Assembly (NCBI RefSeq): GCF_005930475.1
Contig: NZ_SJEW01000008.1
Location: 1-64,000 of the forward strand
DNA from: Modestobacter altitudinis
Lineage (GTDB): Bacteria; Actinomycetota; Actinomycetes; Mycobacteriales; Geodermatophilaceae
DNA length: 64,000 nt
Reading direction: 5' to 3'
How positions within the stretch are numbered: the first letter of the stretch is position 1; each line of letters begins with the position of its first letter. The position numbers and the translations under genes were made by a program. Below, in pieces: positions 17,786 through 25,761 of this stretch. Below the pieces are notes generated by a model. It saw only the letters and a program-made list of their open reading frames with translations. It was not told the DNA's origin and searched no databases.

Positions 17786-17974
17786 GGTGGGTCCCTTCGG
17801 TCGCGGGAGCGGACGGCGCCCGGATCCGGTGCTCGCGTCCCCGTGGCCGCTCAGATTGGCACAGCCGCAGGTCGGGTGCGCGCCGGACGAGCGCGGCGTC
17901 AGCCGACCGGGTGCCGCGCGCGGGCCGGGCGGTGCGCCTGGGTGGTGTGCTCACCGGTGGGGGAGACTGGGTGC

Positions 17975-18622
17975 GTGACGAACGCCGTGACCGCCGGCCG
18001 GCTGGCCGGGACCCCCGCCGCCCCGCCCACGCCGCAGCAGGCCCGGTCGACCTGGCCGCGGATGGCCGCCCTCGGTGCCGCCCTGCTCGTGCTCGGTGTG
18101 CTGGCACTGACCTGGTCGGGGGTCGGGCCGCGGCTGCTGCTGGCGGCGCTGGGCCTGTTCGCCGTCGTCCGCGGCGTCGCGCTGCTCCGCAGCGCCCGCG
18201 CCGGTGAGGTCGAGCGGTCCGGCGCGGTCCTCGGCGCCGGTGCCGTCTGGGTGGGGCTCGTCCTCGCCGCACTGGGGCTGGTGTCGGCGACCACGGCCGG
18301 CTGGGGCCTCGTCGCCGCCGTCGTCCTGCTGCTGCCGGTGCTGGCCGCCGCGGTGACCGCCCGCCGCGCCGCGTGGGCCGGCGCCGCGGTCGCCGTCGCC
18401 GTCGCCGTCGCCGCCCTCGCGCTCGGGCTGCTCGCCGGCACCGACGCCCTGCTCTCGGCCGGGCGGGTCGTCGTCGGCGTCGTCGTGGCGGCGCTGGGGC
18501 TGGCCAACCTCGCCGGGGCCGCCGGCCTGGCCCGGATCGCCCGCCGGCCGGAGCCCGCGCCGGTGGCGGCCGGGTGCGGTGGCTGCGCCTGCGGCGCGGG
18601 GGGCTGCGGCGCGCTCGGCTGA
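17975..18622 (+). CDS. Multi-pass membrane protein with Cys/Gly-rich C-terminus
   Basis: A 215-residue protein with about six hydrophobic helices between residues 28 and 190 in an HdeD/DUF308-like pattern; the family assignment is tentative. The C-terminal 16 residues are GCGGCACGAGGCGALG, with four cysteines, a plausible metal-binding or membrane-interface tail. GTG at 17975 is backed by GGGGGAG about 9 bases upstream. The helices are extremely Ala/Val-rich and partly encoded by GTCGCC repeats near 18395-18420. It is divergent from the DUF1206 operon and precedes the zinc-finger gene by 154 bases. Function unknown. Confidence 0.65.
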   Translation: MTNAVTAGRLAGTPAAPPTPQQARSTWPRMAALGAALLVLGVLALTWSGVGPRLLLAALGLFAVVRGVALLRSARAGEVERSGAVLGAGAVWVGLVLAALGLVSATTAGWGLVAAVVLLLPVLAAAVTARRAAWAGAAVAVAVAVAALALGLLAGTDALLSAGRVVVGVVVAALGLANLAGAAGLARIARRPEPAPVAAGCGGCACGAGGCGALG

Positions 18623-18776
18623 CGGGGCGCTCGCTGAGGGGCGCGCGTCCTCCAGTCGTTCCGTGCCGGACACCTCCCCGACATGCGACCGACCTACCGT
18701 CGGGTGTGCGGTGGCCGGCGATCCCGGACCACCGGCACAGCGGCCGCGACCGCCGGCCCGGCACGGAGGAGGGGAC

Positions 18777-18878
18777 ATGCGCACCATCGAACGCACGGTG
18801 TGGACCTGCGACAACTGCAGGTACACCAACGCCGCTGACCGCAAGCGGTGCACCGACTGCGGCACCACCCGGCACTGA
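18777..18878 (+). CDS. 33-residue RanBP2-type zinc-finger protein
   Basis: A very small protein, MRTIERTVWTCDNCRYTNAA and onward to residue 33. It consists of little more than one zinc finger: W9, C11 and C14, then Asn18, then C25 and C28. The spacing W-x-C-x2-C-x3-N-x6-C-x2-C matches the RanBP2-type finger, which in eukaryotes binds ubiquitin or single-stranded RNA. An excellent GGAGGAGGGG site precedes the ATG, which supports real translation. Its role in a bacterium is unknown; nucleic-acid or protein binding is inferred from the fold. The stop codon lies inside a 14-bp tandem duplication. Confidence 0.7.
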   Translation: MRTIERTVWTCDNCRYTNAADRKRCTDCGTTRH

Positions 18879-18901
18879 GCACCGAGGACTGAGCACCGAG
18901 G
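18874..18901. repeat. 14-bp tandem duplication across a stop codon
   Basis: ACTGAGCACCGAGG occurs twice in direct tandem (18874-18887, 18888-18901). The first copy contains the TGA of the zinc-finger gene, so the duplication gives a second out-of-use TGA downstream. Probably a replication-slippage product. Confidence 0.7.
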
Positions 18902-18962
18902 CCCGCGACCGCGCGCGACGAGGCGCCGGTACGTGGGCGCCCGCAGGAGTGACCTGACCTCC

Positions 18963-18977
18963 CCGGGGTAACCCCGG
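18963..18977. promoter_or_regulatory. Palindrome just upstream of the catalase-like/SIR2 operon
   Basis: CCGGGGTAACCCCGG is a 7-bp perfect inverted repeat around a central A. It ends 5 bases before the ATG at 18983 and takes the place of a normal ribosome site. It is a candidate operator or translational control hairpin for the two-gene unit that follows. Confidence 0.4.
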
Positions 18978-18982
18978 CAGAC

Positions 18983-19669
18983 ATGGCAGACCTCATGGAC
19001 GCCGCCGGCCGGCTGGTCGCCGTCCCCATCGCCGCGCTGACCCGGGTCCGCGGCGCCAAGCCGATGCACCCCCGGGGCACCCTGTTCGCCGCGGTGCTGC
19101 AGCGTTCCGGGCTGGCCGCCGGCATCCCGTGGCTGGACGCCACCGGCCGCGACGACGTCCTGGTCCGGGTCTCCCGCGGCGCCGGGCTGCCCCCGGCGCT
19201 GCCGGACCTGCTCGGCTTCGCGCTCCGGGTGCCGGGGGAGCACCCGGTCGACCTGCTGCTGTCCTCCACCGGCCGCGGGCGGTGGAGCCGGCGGGTGCCG
19301 GTGCTGCGCCGCGACGCGGCGACCAGCTACGGCTCGATCATGGCCTACCGCAGCGCCGGCGGGCCGGTCTGGCTGGCCGCCGACCCCACCGGTGGCCCGC
19401 TGCCCACCGCCGTCGACCGGCTCGCCGCGGCCGCGCCCGGCCGGGTCGTCACGCTCTCCGCCGCGGTCGGTCGTGGACCGTGGGAGCCCTTCGGCACGGT
19501 GACGCTGGGGGAGCCGAGCACACCGCCGGACCCGGAGCTGCCCTTCGACGCCGTCCAGCACGCACCCCCGGGCCTGGTTGCCGACGGCCCGCTCGCCCGC
19601 TTCCGCCGTCCCGCGTACGCGGCGGCCCGCGCCGCCCGCGGGGTCGCGCTGGAGACCGGCCTGCGGTGA
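18983..19669 (+). CDS. Small catalase-fold (SrpA-like) protein
   Basis: A 228-residue protein that reads like a minimal heme catalase core. His29 in KPMHPRGTLF matches the distal His segment. Arg62 in VLVRVSRGAG and DLLGFALRV match the catalase strand usually written as VRFS...GFAVRF. The FRRPAYAAARAAR segment near the end might supply a proximal Tyr ligand. The typical catalase Asn and the RLFSY motif are not evident, so peroxidase or another activity is possible. Similar actinomycete proteins are often left hypothetical. Its stop overlaps the GTG of the SIR2 gene, so the two are translationally coupled. Heme binding is inferred, not shown. Confidence 0.5.
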   Translation: MADLMDAAGRLVAVPIAALTRVRGAKPMHPRGTLFAAVLQRSGLAAGIPWLDATGRDDVLVRVSRGAGLPPALPDLLGFALRVPGEHPVDLLLSSTGRGRWSRRVPVLRRDAATSYGSIMAYRSAGGPVWLAADPTGGPLPTAVDRLAAAAPGRVVTLSAAVGRGPWEPFGTVTLGEPSTPPDPELPFDAVQHAPPGLVADGPLARFRRPAYAAARAARGVALETGLR

Positions 19670-21225
19670 GCGGTCACGTCTTCGTCGTCGGCGCGGACCT
19701 CACCCGGCTGTCCTGCGACGACGTCGTCATCCCCACCGACCGGTCCCGGCGGGTGACCGCGAGCTGGGTCCCGCTGCTGCCGGCGGACGCCGTCCGGGCG
19801 GAGGACGAGGACGGGGCGTGCGTGGCCGGTACCTGGCGGGGCGAGGAACGGGTGCACGAGGTGCCCGGCTGCGGCGACCGGCGCGCCTGGCTGGTCGACA
19901 CCGTGGACCGCGACGGCTCCCGGGACGGGGAGCGGGGCCTCAGCTGGCTGCTCGACGGCGCCCGCGAGGTGCTGGCCGCGGTCGCCCGCCGCGAGGTCGC
20001 CGCACCGGCGCACGGGCGGGCCCGCCGGCTGGTCGGGCTCCCGGCGCTGGGCACCGGCTGGGGTGGGGCCGCCGGACAGCGCGGCGCACTGCTCCAGCAG
20101 CTGCTGCCGGTGCTCCGCCAGGCCGCCGACGAGCACGGCTACGACATCGCGCTGGTGCTCCGCCGGCCCAGCGACCTGGCCGCGGCCCAGCGGGTCCGGC
20201 GGGGCGACGGCGGTGGCTGGCGGTTGCCCGAGGCGCTGGACGGGCTCGCGGAGGACCTGGGCCGGCGGGCCCGCGAGGGGGAGCTGGCCGTCTTCCTCGG
20301 CGCCGGCGTCAGCGCCGCGGCCGGGCTGCCCACCTGGGAGCAGCTGCTCGCGGAGCTCGCCGTCCGCGCCGGCCTGGACGACGGCTCGCGCGCCGGGCTG
20401 TCCGGCCTCCCGCCGCAGGACGCCGCCGCCCTGCTGGCCCGGGTGCTCGGCCGTGACGAGCTGGCCGCCTACGTGCAGGAGCGCTTCGGCCCGGGCTCCT
20501 ACTCGCTGGCGCACGCGCTGGTCGCCGCGCTGCCGGTGCGCGAGTTCGTGACCACCAACTACGACCCGCTGGTGGAGCTGGCCGCCGCCGACATCGGCCG
20601 GCCGATGCGGGTGCTGCCCTTCGACGAGCCCGCGCCGGGCGTGCCCTGGCTGCTCAAGCTGCACGGCGACGCCGCCCACCCGGACAGCGTCGTGCTCACC
20701 CGCGAGCAGTACCTGGAGTTCGGTGACCACCGCAGCGCCCTGGCCGGCGTCCTGCAGTCGCTGCTGCTCACCCGGCACGTGCTGTTCGTCGGCACCTCGA
20801 TGCTGGACGACGACCTGATCCGGATCGCCCACCAGGTGCGCAGCGTGCTGCACGTGCCCGAGTCCGCGGACCGGCGGCGCAGCGGCACCGTGCTGGCGCT
20901 GCGCGAGGACCCGGTGCGCGCCCGGCTGTGGGAACGGGACGTCGAGACGGTGGCTATGACGAGCGCCGCGGAGGCCGCCGACGTCCCCCCGGCCGAGGCG
21001 GCCCGCCGGCTCGAGGTGCTGCTGGACCTGCTCGGCTGCCTCGCCAGCCGGCCGACCGGCTACCTGCTCGACCCGGCCTACCGCGGGCTGCTCGACGAGG
21101 AGGAGACCGCGCTGGCCGACGCGCTGACCGACGCCGCGGCGGCGCTCGGCGGCGGGGCGGGGCGGAGCTGGGCCGGCCAGGAGGTGCTGCGGCTGCTCCG
21201 CGAGCTCGGCCGGGGCGACGGCTGA
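19666..21225 (+). CDS. Macro-like/SIR2 fusion, putative NAD-consuming effector
   Basis: A 519-residue fusion. Residues about 4-175 resemble a divergent macro domain: GADLTRLSCDDVVIPTD looks like the ADP-ribose loop and LVGLPALGTGWGG like its second loop. Residues about 205-400 form a SIR2 Rossmann domain with LGAGVSAAAGLP (211-222), TTNYD (Asn298), LKLHGD (His333) and FVGTSMLDDDL. Asn and His at these places are the residues needed for NAD cleavage in known SIR2-domain enzymes. There is no zinc-ribbon insert of the deacetylase type. Residues beyond 400 form a helical tail. GTG at 19666 overlaps the previous stop as GTGA. An NADase or ADP-ribose-linked role is inferred. Confidence 0.65.
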   Translation: MSGHVFVVGADLTRLSCDDVVIPTDRSRRVTASWVPLLPADAVRAEDEDGACVAGTWRGEERVHEVPGCGDRRAWLVDTVDRDGSRDGERGLSWLLDGAREVLAAVARREVAAPAHGRARRLVGLPALGTGWGGAAGQRGALLQQLLPVLRQAADEHGYDIALVLRRPSDLAAAQRVRRGDGGGWRLPEALDGLAEDLGRRAREGELAVFLGAGVSAAAGLPTWEQLLAELAVRAGLDDGSRAGLSGLPPQDAAALLARVLGRDELAAYVQERFGPGSYSLAHALVAALPVREFVTTNYDPLVELAAADIGRPMRVLPFDEPAPGVPWLLKLHGDAAHPDSVVLTREQYLEFGDHRSALAGVLQSLLLTRHVLFVGTSMLDDDLIRIAHQVRSVLHVPESADRRRSGTVLALREDPVRARLWERDVETVAMTSAAEAADVPPAEAARRLEVLLDLLGCLASRPTGYLLDPAYRGLLDEEETALADALTDAAAALGGGAGRSWAGQEVLRLLRELGRGDG

Positions 21226-21262
21226 CCGTTTCCCGCACCGCCCGGCGGGCAGTGCACACCGC

Positions 21263-22513
21263 ATGCGCCGGCCCCGGTTCGACCAGTCCCTCCCCATGCT
21301 CGCCAAGGGCTACGCCTGGCTGCCCGACCGCCGGCGCACCGCGGGCCGGGACACCGTGCAGACCCGGCTGCTGGGGGTGCGCCGGACGCTCGGGGTGGAG
21401 GGCCCGGCCGGGGCGCGGTTCCTCTACGACGAGGACCACGTCCGGCGCAGCGGCGCCCTCCCCGAGCCGGTGGTCAGCACCCTGTTCGGCCACGGTGCGG
21501 TGCACACGCTGGACGGCGAGCCGCACCGGGTGCGCAAGGCGATGTTCGTGCACCTGCTGATGGACAGCGGCACCGCGGACCTCGTCGACCGGGTCGGCGC
21601 GGCCTGGGACGACGCCGTGCCGCGCTGGGCGCACCAGCCGCAGGTCGTGCTCATGGACGAGGCGGCCCGGGTGCTCACCCGGGGCGTGTGCGACTGGGCC
21701 GGCGTCCCGGTGTCCGACGAGGAGCTGCCCGCCCTCGCCGCTGACCTGACCACGCTGGTCGACGGCTTCGCCACCGGCGCGCCACGGCACTGGCGGGCCC
21801 GGCGGGTGCGGCAGCGCCGTGAGGCGTGGCTGGCCGGCATCGTCGACGCGCTGCGCGCCGGCGAACGGACCGCGGCGGCCGGCTCGGTCCTCGACGTCGT
21901 CGCCACCCACCGCGACTCCGAGGGCGAGCTCCTCGAGCCGCGGGTGGCCGCCGTCGAGGTGCTCAACGTCATCCGGCCCACCGTGGCGGTCAGCTGGTTC
22001 ATCGGCTTCGCCGCGCACGCGCTGCACCGCTGGCCGGCCGACCGCGAGCGGCTGCGCGCCGGGGGCGCCTACGCCACCGCGTTCGCCCACGAGGTGCGCC
22101 GCTACTACCCGTTCGCGCCGTTCATCGGCGGCCGGGCACCCCGGGACGTCGAGTGGGACGGCGAGCGGGTGCCGGCCGGCTCGATGGTGCTGCTGGACCT
22201 CTTCGGCCAGTCCCACGACCCCACGCTGTTCCCCGAGCCCTACGCCTTCCGCCCCGAGCGGTTCCTGACCGGGGACGGCGACCGGGTCCGCGACATCGGT
22301 CCGTGGGAGCTGGTGCCGCAGGGCGCCGGCGACCCGCGCACCGGGCACCGCTGCCCGGGGGAGGACGTGACGGTCGCGCTGCTGGCGTCGCTCGCCGTCC
22401 GGCTGGCCCGGCTGGGGTACCGGCTGCCCGACCAGGACCTGACCATCTCGCTGCGCCGGATCCCGGCTCGACCGGCCAGCGGGGTGGTGCTCAGCGACGT
22501 CCGGCCGGGCTGA
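21263..22513 (+). CDS. CYP152-type peroxygenase cytochrome P450
   Basis: A 416-residue P450 close to the CYP152 peroxygenases, which use hydrogen peroxide directly to hydroxylate or decarboxylate fatty acids. The heme ligand is Cys364 in GHRCPGEDV. In place of the usual acid-alcohol pair in the I helix there is Arg238-Pro239 in NVIRPTVAVSW; in CYP152 enzymes this Arg binds the substrate carboxylate. The N-terminus (FDQSLPMLAKGYAWL) also fits the family. ATG at 21263 is used; another ATG lies 33 bases downstream. It follows the SIR2 gene by 37 bases on the same strand, beside a catalase-like protein. Confidence 0.85.
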   Translation: MRRPRFDQSLPMLAKGYAWLPDRRRTAGRDTVQTRLLGVRRTLGVEGPAGARFLYDEDHVRRSGALPEPVVSTLFGHGAVHTLDGEPHRVRKAMFVHLLMDSGTADLVDRVGAAWDDAVPRWAHQPQVVLMDEAARVLTRGVCDWAGVPVSDEELPALAADLTTLVDGFATGAPRHWRARRVRQRREAWLAGIVDALRAGERTAAAGSVLDVVATHRDSEGELLEPRVAAVEVLNVIRPTVAVSWFIGFAAHALHRWPADRERLRAGGAYATAFAHEVRRYYPFAPFIGGRAPRDVEWDGERVPAGSMVLLDLFGQSHDPTLFPEPYAFRPERFLTGDGDRVRDIGPWELVPQGAGDPRTGHRCPGEDVTVALLASLAVRLARLGYRLPDQDLTISLRRIPARPASGVVLSDVRPG

Positions 22514-22569
22514 CCCGCAGGACCCCCGAAGGGTGGTCTCGGAACGGCGCGGTCGCGTACCTTCCGAGC

Positions 22570-23361
22570 ATGAACGTCCGCGCACGGAACGACGTCCGTG
22601 TGAGTGGTGCGGCCGGTGCCCGCCCCATGGTGTTCGCGCACGGCTACGGCTGTGACCAGAACATGTGGCGGTTCATCACCCCCGACTTCGCGGTCGACCA
22701 CCAGGTGGTCACCTTCGACCACGTCGGCTTCGGCAACTCCGACCTGTCGGCCTACGACCCGGTCCGGTACGAGTCCCTGCACGGGTACGCGGCCGACGTC
22801 GTCGACGTCATGCGTGACCTGGAGCTGACCGACGCGATCTTCGTCGGCCACTCGGTGAGCGCCATGATCGGCGTGCTGGCCCATGCCCGGGCGCCGGAGC
22901 TGTTCGGCGCCATGGTGATGGTCGGACCCAGCGCCCGGTACGTCGACGACGGCGACTACCGAGGCGGGTTCACCCGCGAGCAGATCAGAGAACTGCTGGA
23001 CAACCTCGACGCCAACCACCTCGGCTGGTCCACGACGATGGCCCCGGTGATCATGGGCAACCCGGACCGGCCGGAGCTGACCGAGGAGCTGACCAACAGC
23101 TTCTGCCGGACCGACCCCGACGTCGCGCGCCAGTTCGCCCGCGTCTCCTTCCTCTCCGACAACCGCGCCGACCTGCCCGGCGTCGACGTGCCGAGCCTGG
23201 TGCTGCAGTGCTCCGAGGACGTCATCGCCCCCGAGTCGGCAGGTCGCTACGTGGCCGAGCAGGTCCCGGACGCCCGCTTCACGCAGCTGGCCGCCACCGG
23301 GCACTGCCCGCACCTCAGCGCCCCGGAGGAGACCACCGCAGCCATCCGGGCGTGGCTGTGA
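22570..23361 (+). CDS. rsbQ: RsbQ-like alpha/beta hydrolase
   Basis: A 263-residue hydrolase matching RsbQ of Bacillus, which supplies a hydrophobic ligand or product needed to activate the phosphatase RsbP under energy stress. The nucleophile Ser96 lies in FVGHSVSAM, the probable acid Asp217 in CSEDVIAP and His245 in GHCPHLS. The oxyanion segment is AHGYGCDQNMWR. ATG at 22570 has no ribosome site; instead a 7-bp inverted repeat (CTCGGAA 22538-22544, TTCCGAG 22562-22568) ends one base before it, suggesting a leaderless or structurally controlled start. Its stop overlaps the RsbP-like GTG, a strong sign of joint function. Confidence 0.88.
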   Translation: MNVRARNDVRVSGAAGARPMVFAHGYGCDQNMWRFITPDFAVDHQVVTFDHVGFGNSDLSAYDPVRYESLHGYAADVVDVMRDLELTDAIFVGHSVSAMIGVLAHARAPELFGAMVMVGPSARYVDDGDYRGGFTREQIRELLDNLDANHLGWSTTMAPVIMGNPDRPELTEELTNSFCRTDPDVARQFARVSFLSDNRADLPGVDVPSLVLQCSEDVIAPESAGRYVAEQVPDARFTQLAATGHCPHLSAPEETTAAIRAWL

Positions 23362-25622
23362 CCCCGACCCCCACGACGGACCGGCGCCGCGACGACGACG
23401 CCCGGGGCCAGGTGCAGCAGCTGCTCGAGGACGACCCGGCCGACCTGTTCGAGAACGCGCCGTGCGGGTACCTGTCCACGCTGCCGGACGGGACGATCAT
23501 CAAGGTCAACCGCACGCTGTGCAGCTGGATCGGGCAGTCCGCCGAGGAGGTGCTGCGGGTCCGGCTGCGGGACCTGCTCAGCGTCGGCGGCCAGGTGTTC
23601 CACGACACCCACCTCACGCCGCTGCTGCGGATGCAGGGCGCCGTCCGCGAGGTCGCGCTCGACGTCGTCCGGGCCGACGGCTCGCTGCTGCCCTGCCTGG
23701 TGAACGCCGTGGAGGTGCAGGGGCCCGACGGTGAGCCGGTGCTGGTCCGGGTCACCCTCTTCGAGGCGACCGCCCGCCGCCGGTACGAGCGCGAGACCCT
23801 CGCCGCCCGGCGGGCCGCCGAGGCGTCCGAGGCGCGCTCGCGCACCCTGCAGCAGTTCACCTCCGAGCTGGCCACCGCGGTCACCACCGCGGACGCGGCG
23901 GGCGTGGTCGTGCACCGCAGCCGCCGGGCGGTCCAGGCCGCCGGTGCCGCGCTCTGGCTGCTGGGCACCGCTCCCGGGCCCGGGGAGGAACCGGCCGTCG
24001 AGCTCGCCGCCGCCGAGGGGATGACGCCCGAACTGCTGCACCAGCTCAGCGGCGCCGCTCCCGGCCGGGTCCTGCCGGTGCTCGGTGCCGGGGTGCGCAC
24101 CGTGCCGGTCGGCGACGCGCTGCGGGCGGCCTGGCCGGAGCTGGCCGCGGCCGCCGAGAAGGCCGGCTGCACCGACCTCGTCGTCGTCCCGGTGATCGCC
24201 GACGGCGACCACCTCGGCGCGATGGTGCTCGCCCGCGGCCGGGTGGACGAGAGCGCGCTCATCTCGCTCAGCGAACCGGGGGAGCACCACGCGCTGTCCG
24301 AGGCCGACGCCGACCTGCTCGCCACGCTGGGCCGCCAGGCGGGACAGGCCCTGGAGCGCGCCCGGCTGCACGAGGAGACCGCCCGCCAGGCGGAGCGGTC
24401 GACGTTCCTGCTCGACGCCGCCCGGCTGCTGGCCCGCGCGACCGGTGTGACCGAGACCGTCGAGCGGCTCGCGGAGATGGTGGTGCCCCGGCTGGCCGAC
24501 ATGTGCCTGCTCGACCTCGTCCTGGAGCACGGGATGAGCCGGGTGGTCGCCCGGCACGGTGACCCCACGCGGCAGCAGCACGTCGAGGAGCTGCGCGCGT
24601 GGGCGCCGCCGTTCCGAGACCTGCCGGCACCGGCCCGCGCGGCTCTGGAGGAGGGGCGCACCCGCTGGTTCCCGTCCCTGCCCGACGAGTGGCTGGCCGA
24701 GGTCGTCCGGGACCCCGCCGAGCTCGCCGCGGTCCGCGCGCTGGACCTGTCCAGCGTGATCAGCGTGCCGCTGGTGGCCGAGGGCAGGTCGCTGGGCGTG
24801 ATGACGCTGTCGGCCGACCGGCGGCGCGCGCCGTTCACCGCCGCCGACGTCGAGCTGGCCGAGCAGCTCGCGCTGCAGGTGTCGCTGATGATGGCGAAGG
24901 CGCAGCGCTTCGAGCTCGAGGCGCGCACCTCGCACACCCTGCAGGCCACCCTGCTGCCGCCACCCCCGCCGGGGGTCCCGGGCGTCTCGGTGGCCGTCCG
25001 GTACCTGGCCGCGACCCACGGGGTGGAGATCGGCGGCGACTTCTACGACGTCGCGCCGCTGCCGGGGGACCACGTGGCCATCGCCGTCGGGGACGTCGTC
25101 GGGCACGACATCACCGCTGCGGCCACCATGGGGCAGCTGCGCAGCGTCTACCGGGCGCTGCTGGTCGAGGGCCCGGCGCCGACCGCGGTCATCGACCGGC
25201 TGCAGGCCAGCTGGCCGCTGCTCGGGCTGCAGCGGATGGCCACCGCGCTGTTCGCCACCCTCGACCTGCCCACCGGCGTGCTGCACATCGCCTCGGCCGG
25301 CCACCCGCCGCCGCTGCTGGTGGCCGACGGCCGCGCGGAGTTCCTGCCGGTGGTGCCCAGCCGGATGCTGGGCGCCCCGCCGGCGCCCGCCGTCGAGTGG
25401 ACCGGGGTGCTGCCCCGGGGCGCCACGCTGGTGCTGTTCACCGACGGGCTGGTGGAGAGCCGCACCAGCGACCTCGACGCCGGCCTCGCCCGGCTGCAGG
25501 CTGCTGCTGACCGACGGGTGACGACCGACCCGGAGGAGCTCTGCGACCGGCTGCTCGGCGACCTGGCCGGCACCCACCGCGCCGACGACATCGCCCTGCT
25601 CGCCCTCACCCGCGACCCCTGA
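23358..25622 (+). CDS. rsbP: RsbP-like PAS-GAF-GAF-PP2C serine phosphatase
   Basis: A 754-residue phosphatase coupled to RsbQ by a GTGA overlap. In order: PAS domain (about 28-140; FENAPCGYLSTLPDGTIIKVN), a linker helix, two GAF-like domains (about 165-335 and 360-520) and a PP2C/SpoIIE phosphatase domain (about 530-754). Metal-binding Asp residues are in GGDFYDV and GDVVGHD, with VLFTDGLVES near the end. Bacillus RsbP has only PAS and PP2C domains, so the two GAF modules add further sensory inputs. Expected action is to dephosphorylate an RsbV-like STAS protein; the nearest in the window is 9 kb away. The symbol is by analogy with the RsbQ pair. Confidence 0.85.
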   Translation: MTPTPTTDRRRDDDARGQVQQLLEDDPADLFENAPCGYLSTLPDGTIIKVNRTLCSWIGQSAEEVLRVRLRDLLSVGGQVFHDTHLTPLLRMQGAVREVALDVVRADGSLLPCLVNAVEVQGPDGEPVLVRVTLFEATARRRYERETLAARRAAEASEARSRTLQQFTSELATAVTTADAAGVVVHRSRRAVQAAGAALWLLGTAPGPGEEPAVELAAAEGMTPELLHQLSGAAPGRVLPVLGAGVRTVPVGDALRAAWPELAAAAEKAGCTDLVVVPVIADGDHLGAMVLARGRVDESALISLSEPGEHHALSEADADLLATLGRQAGQALERARLHEETARQAERSTFLLDAARLLARATGVTETVERLAEMVVPRLADMCLLDLVLEHGMSRVVARHGDPTRQQHVEELRAWAPPFRDLPAPARAALEEGRTRWFPSLPDEWLAEVVRDPAELAAVRALDLSSVISVPLVAEGRSLGVMTLSADRRRAPFTAADVELAEQLALQVSLMMAKAQRFELEARTSHTLQATLLPPPPPGVPGVSVAVRYLAATHGVEIGGDFYDVAPLPGDHVAIAVGDVVGHDITAAATMGQLRSVYRALLVEGPAPTAVIDRLQASWPLLGLQRMATALFATLDLPTGVLHIASAGHPPPLLVADGRAEFLPVVPSRMLGAPPAPAVEWTGVLPRGATLVLFTDGLVESRTSDLDAGLARLQAAADRRVTTDPEELCDRLLGDLAGTHRADDIALLALTRDP

Positions 25623-25652
25623 GGCCCCTCGCCCGTCGCACGCTGTGCCGAC

Positions 25653-25702
25653 TGTGCAGCTACCGGGCTCCCGAGCGCGCTGAGGGCCCGGTAGCTGCAC
25701 TC
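25653..25702. repeat. Inverted repeat left of the AbiEi/DUF559 gene
   Basis: GTGCAGCTACCGGGC (25654-25668) pairs perfectly with its reverse complement at 25686-25700 across a 17-base loop. It begins 31 bases after the RsbP-like stop and ends 60 bases before the AbiEi/DUF559 start. A related element follows that gene at 26645-26696 in the same orientation. Confidence 0.7.
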
Positions 25703-25761
25703 CCGACGGGGCCTGTGGACGGCGTCAGCGCCGACCCTCCTCCGACGGGCACCCTGCTCCG

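Noticed and set aside
19666-21225. SIR2 gene as an ordinary protein deacetylase (CobB-like)
   Set aside because: It lacks the zinc-binding Cys module and the usual small domain, and carries an extra N-terminal domain and helical tail.
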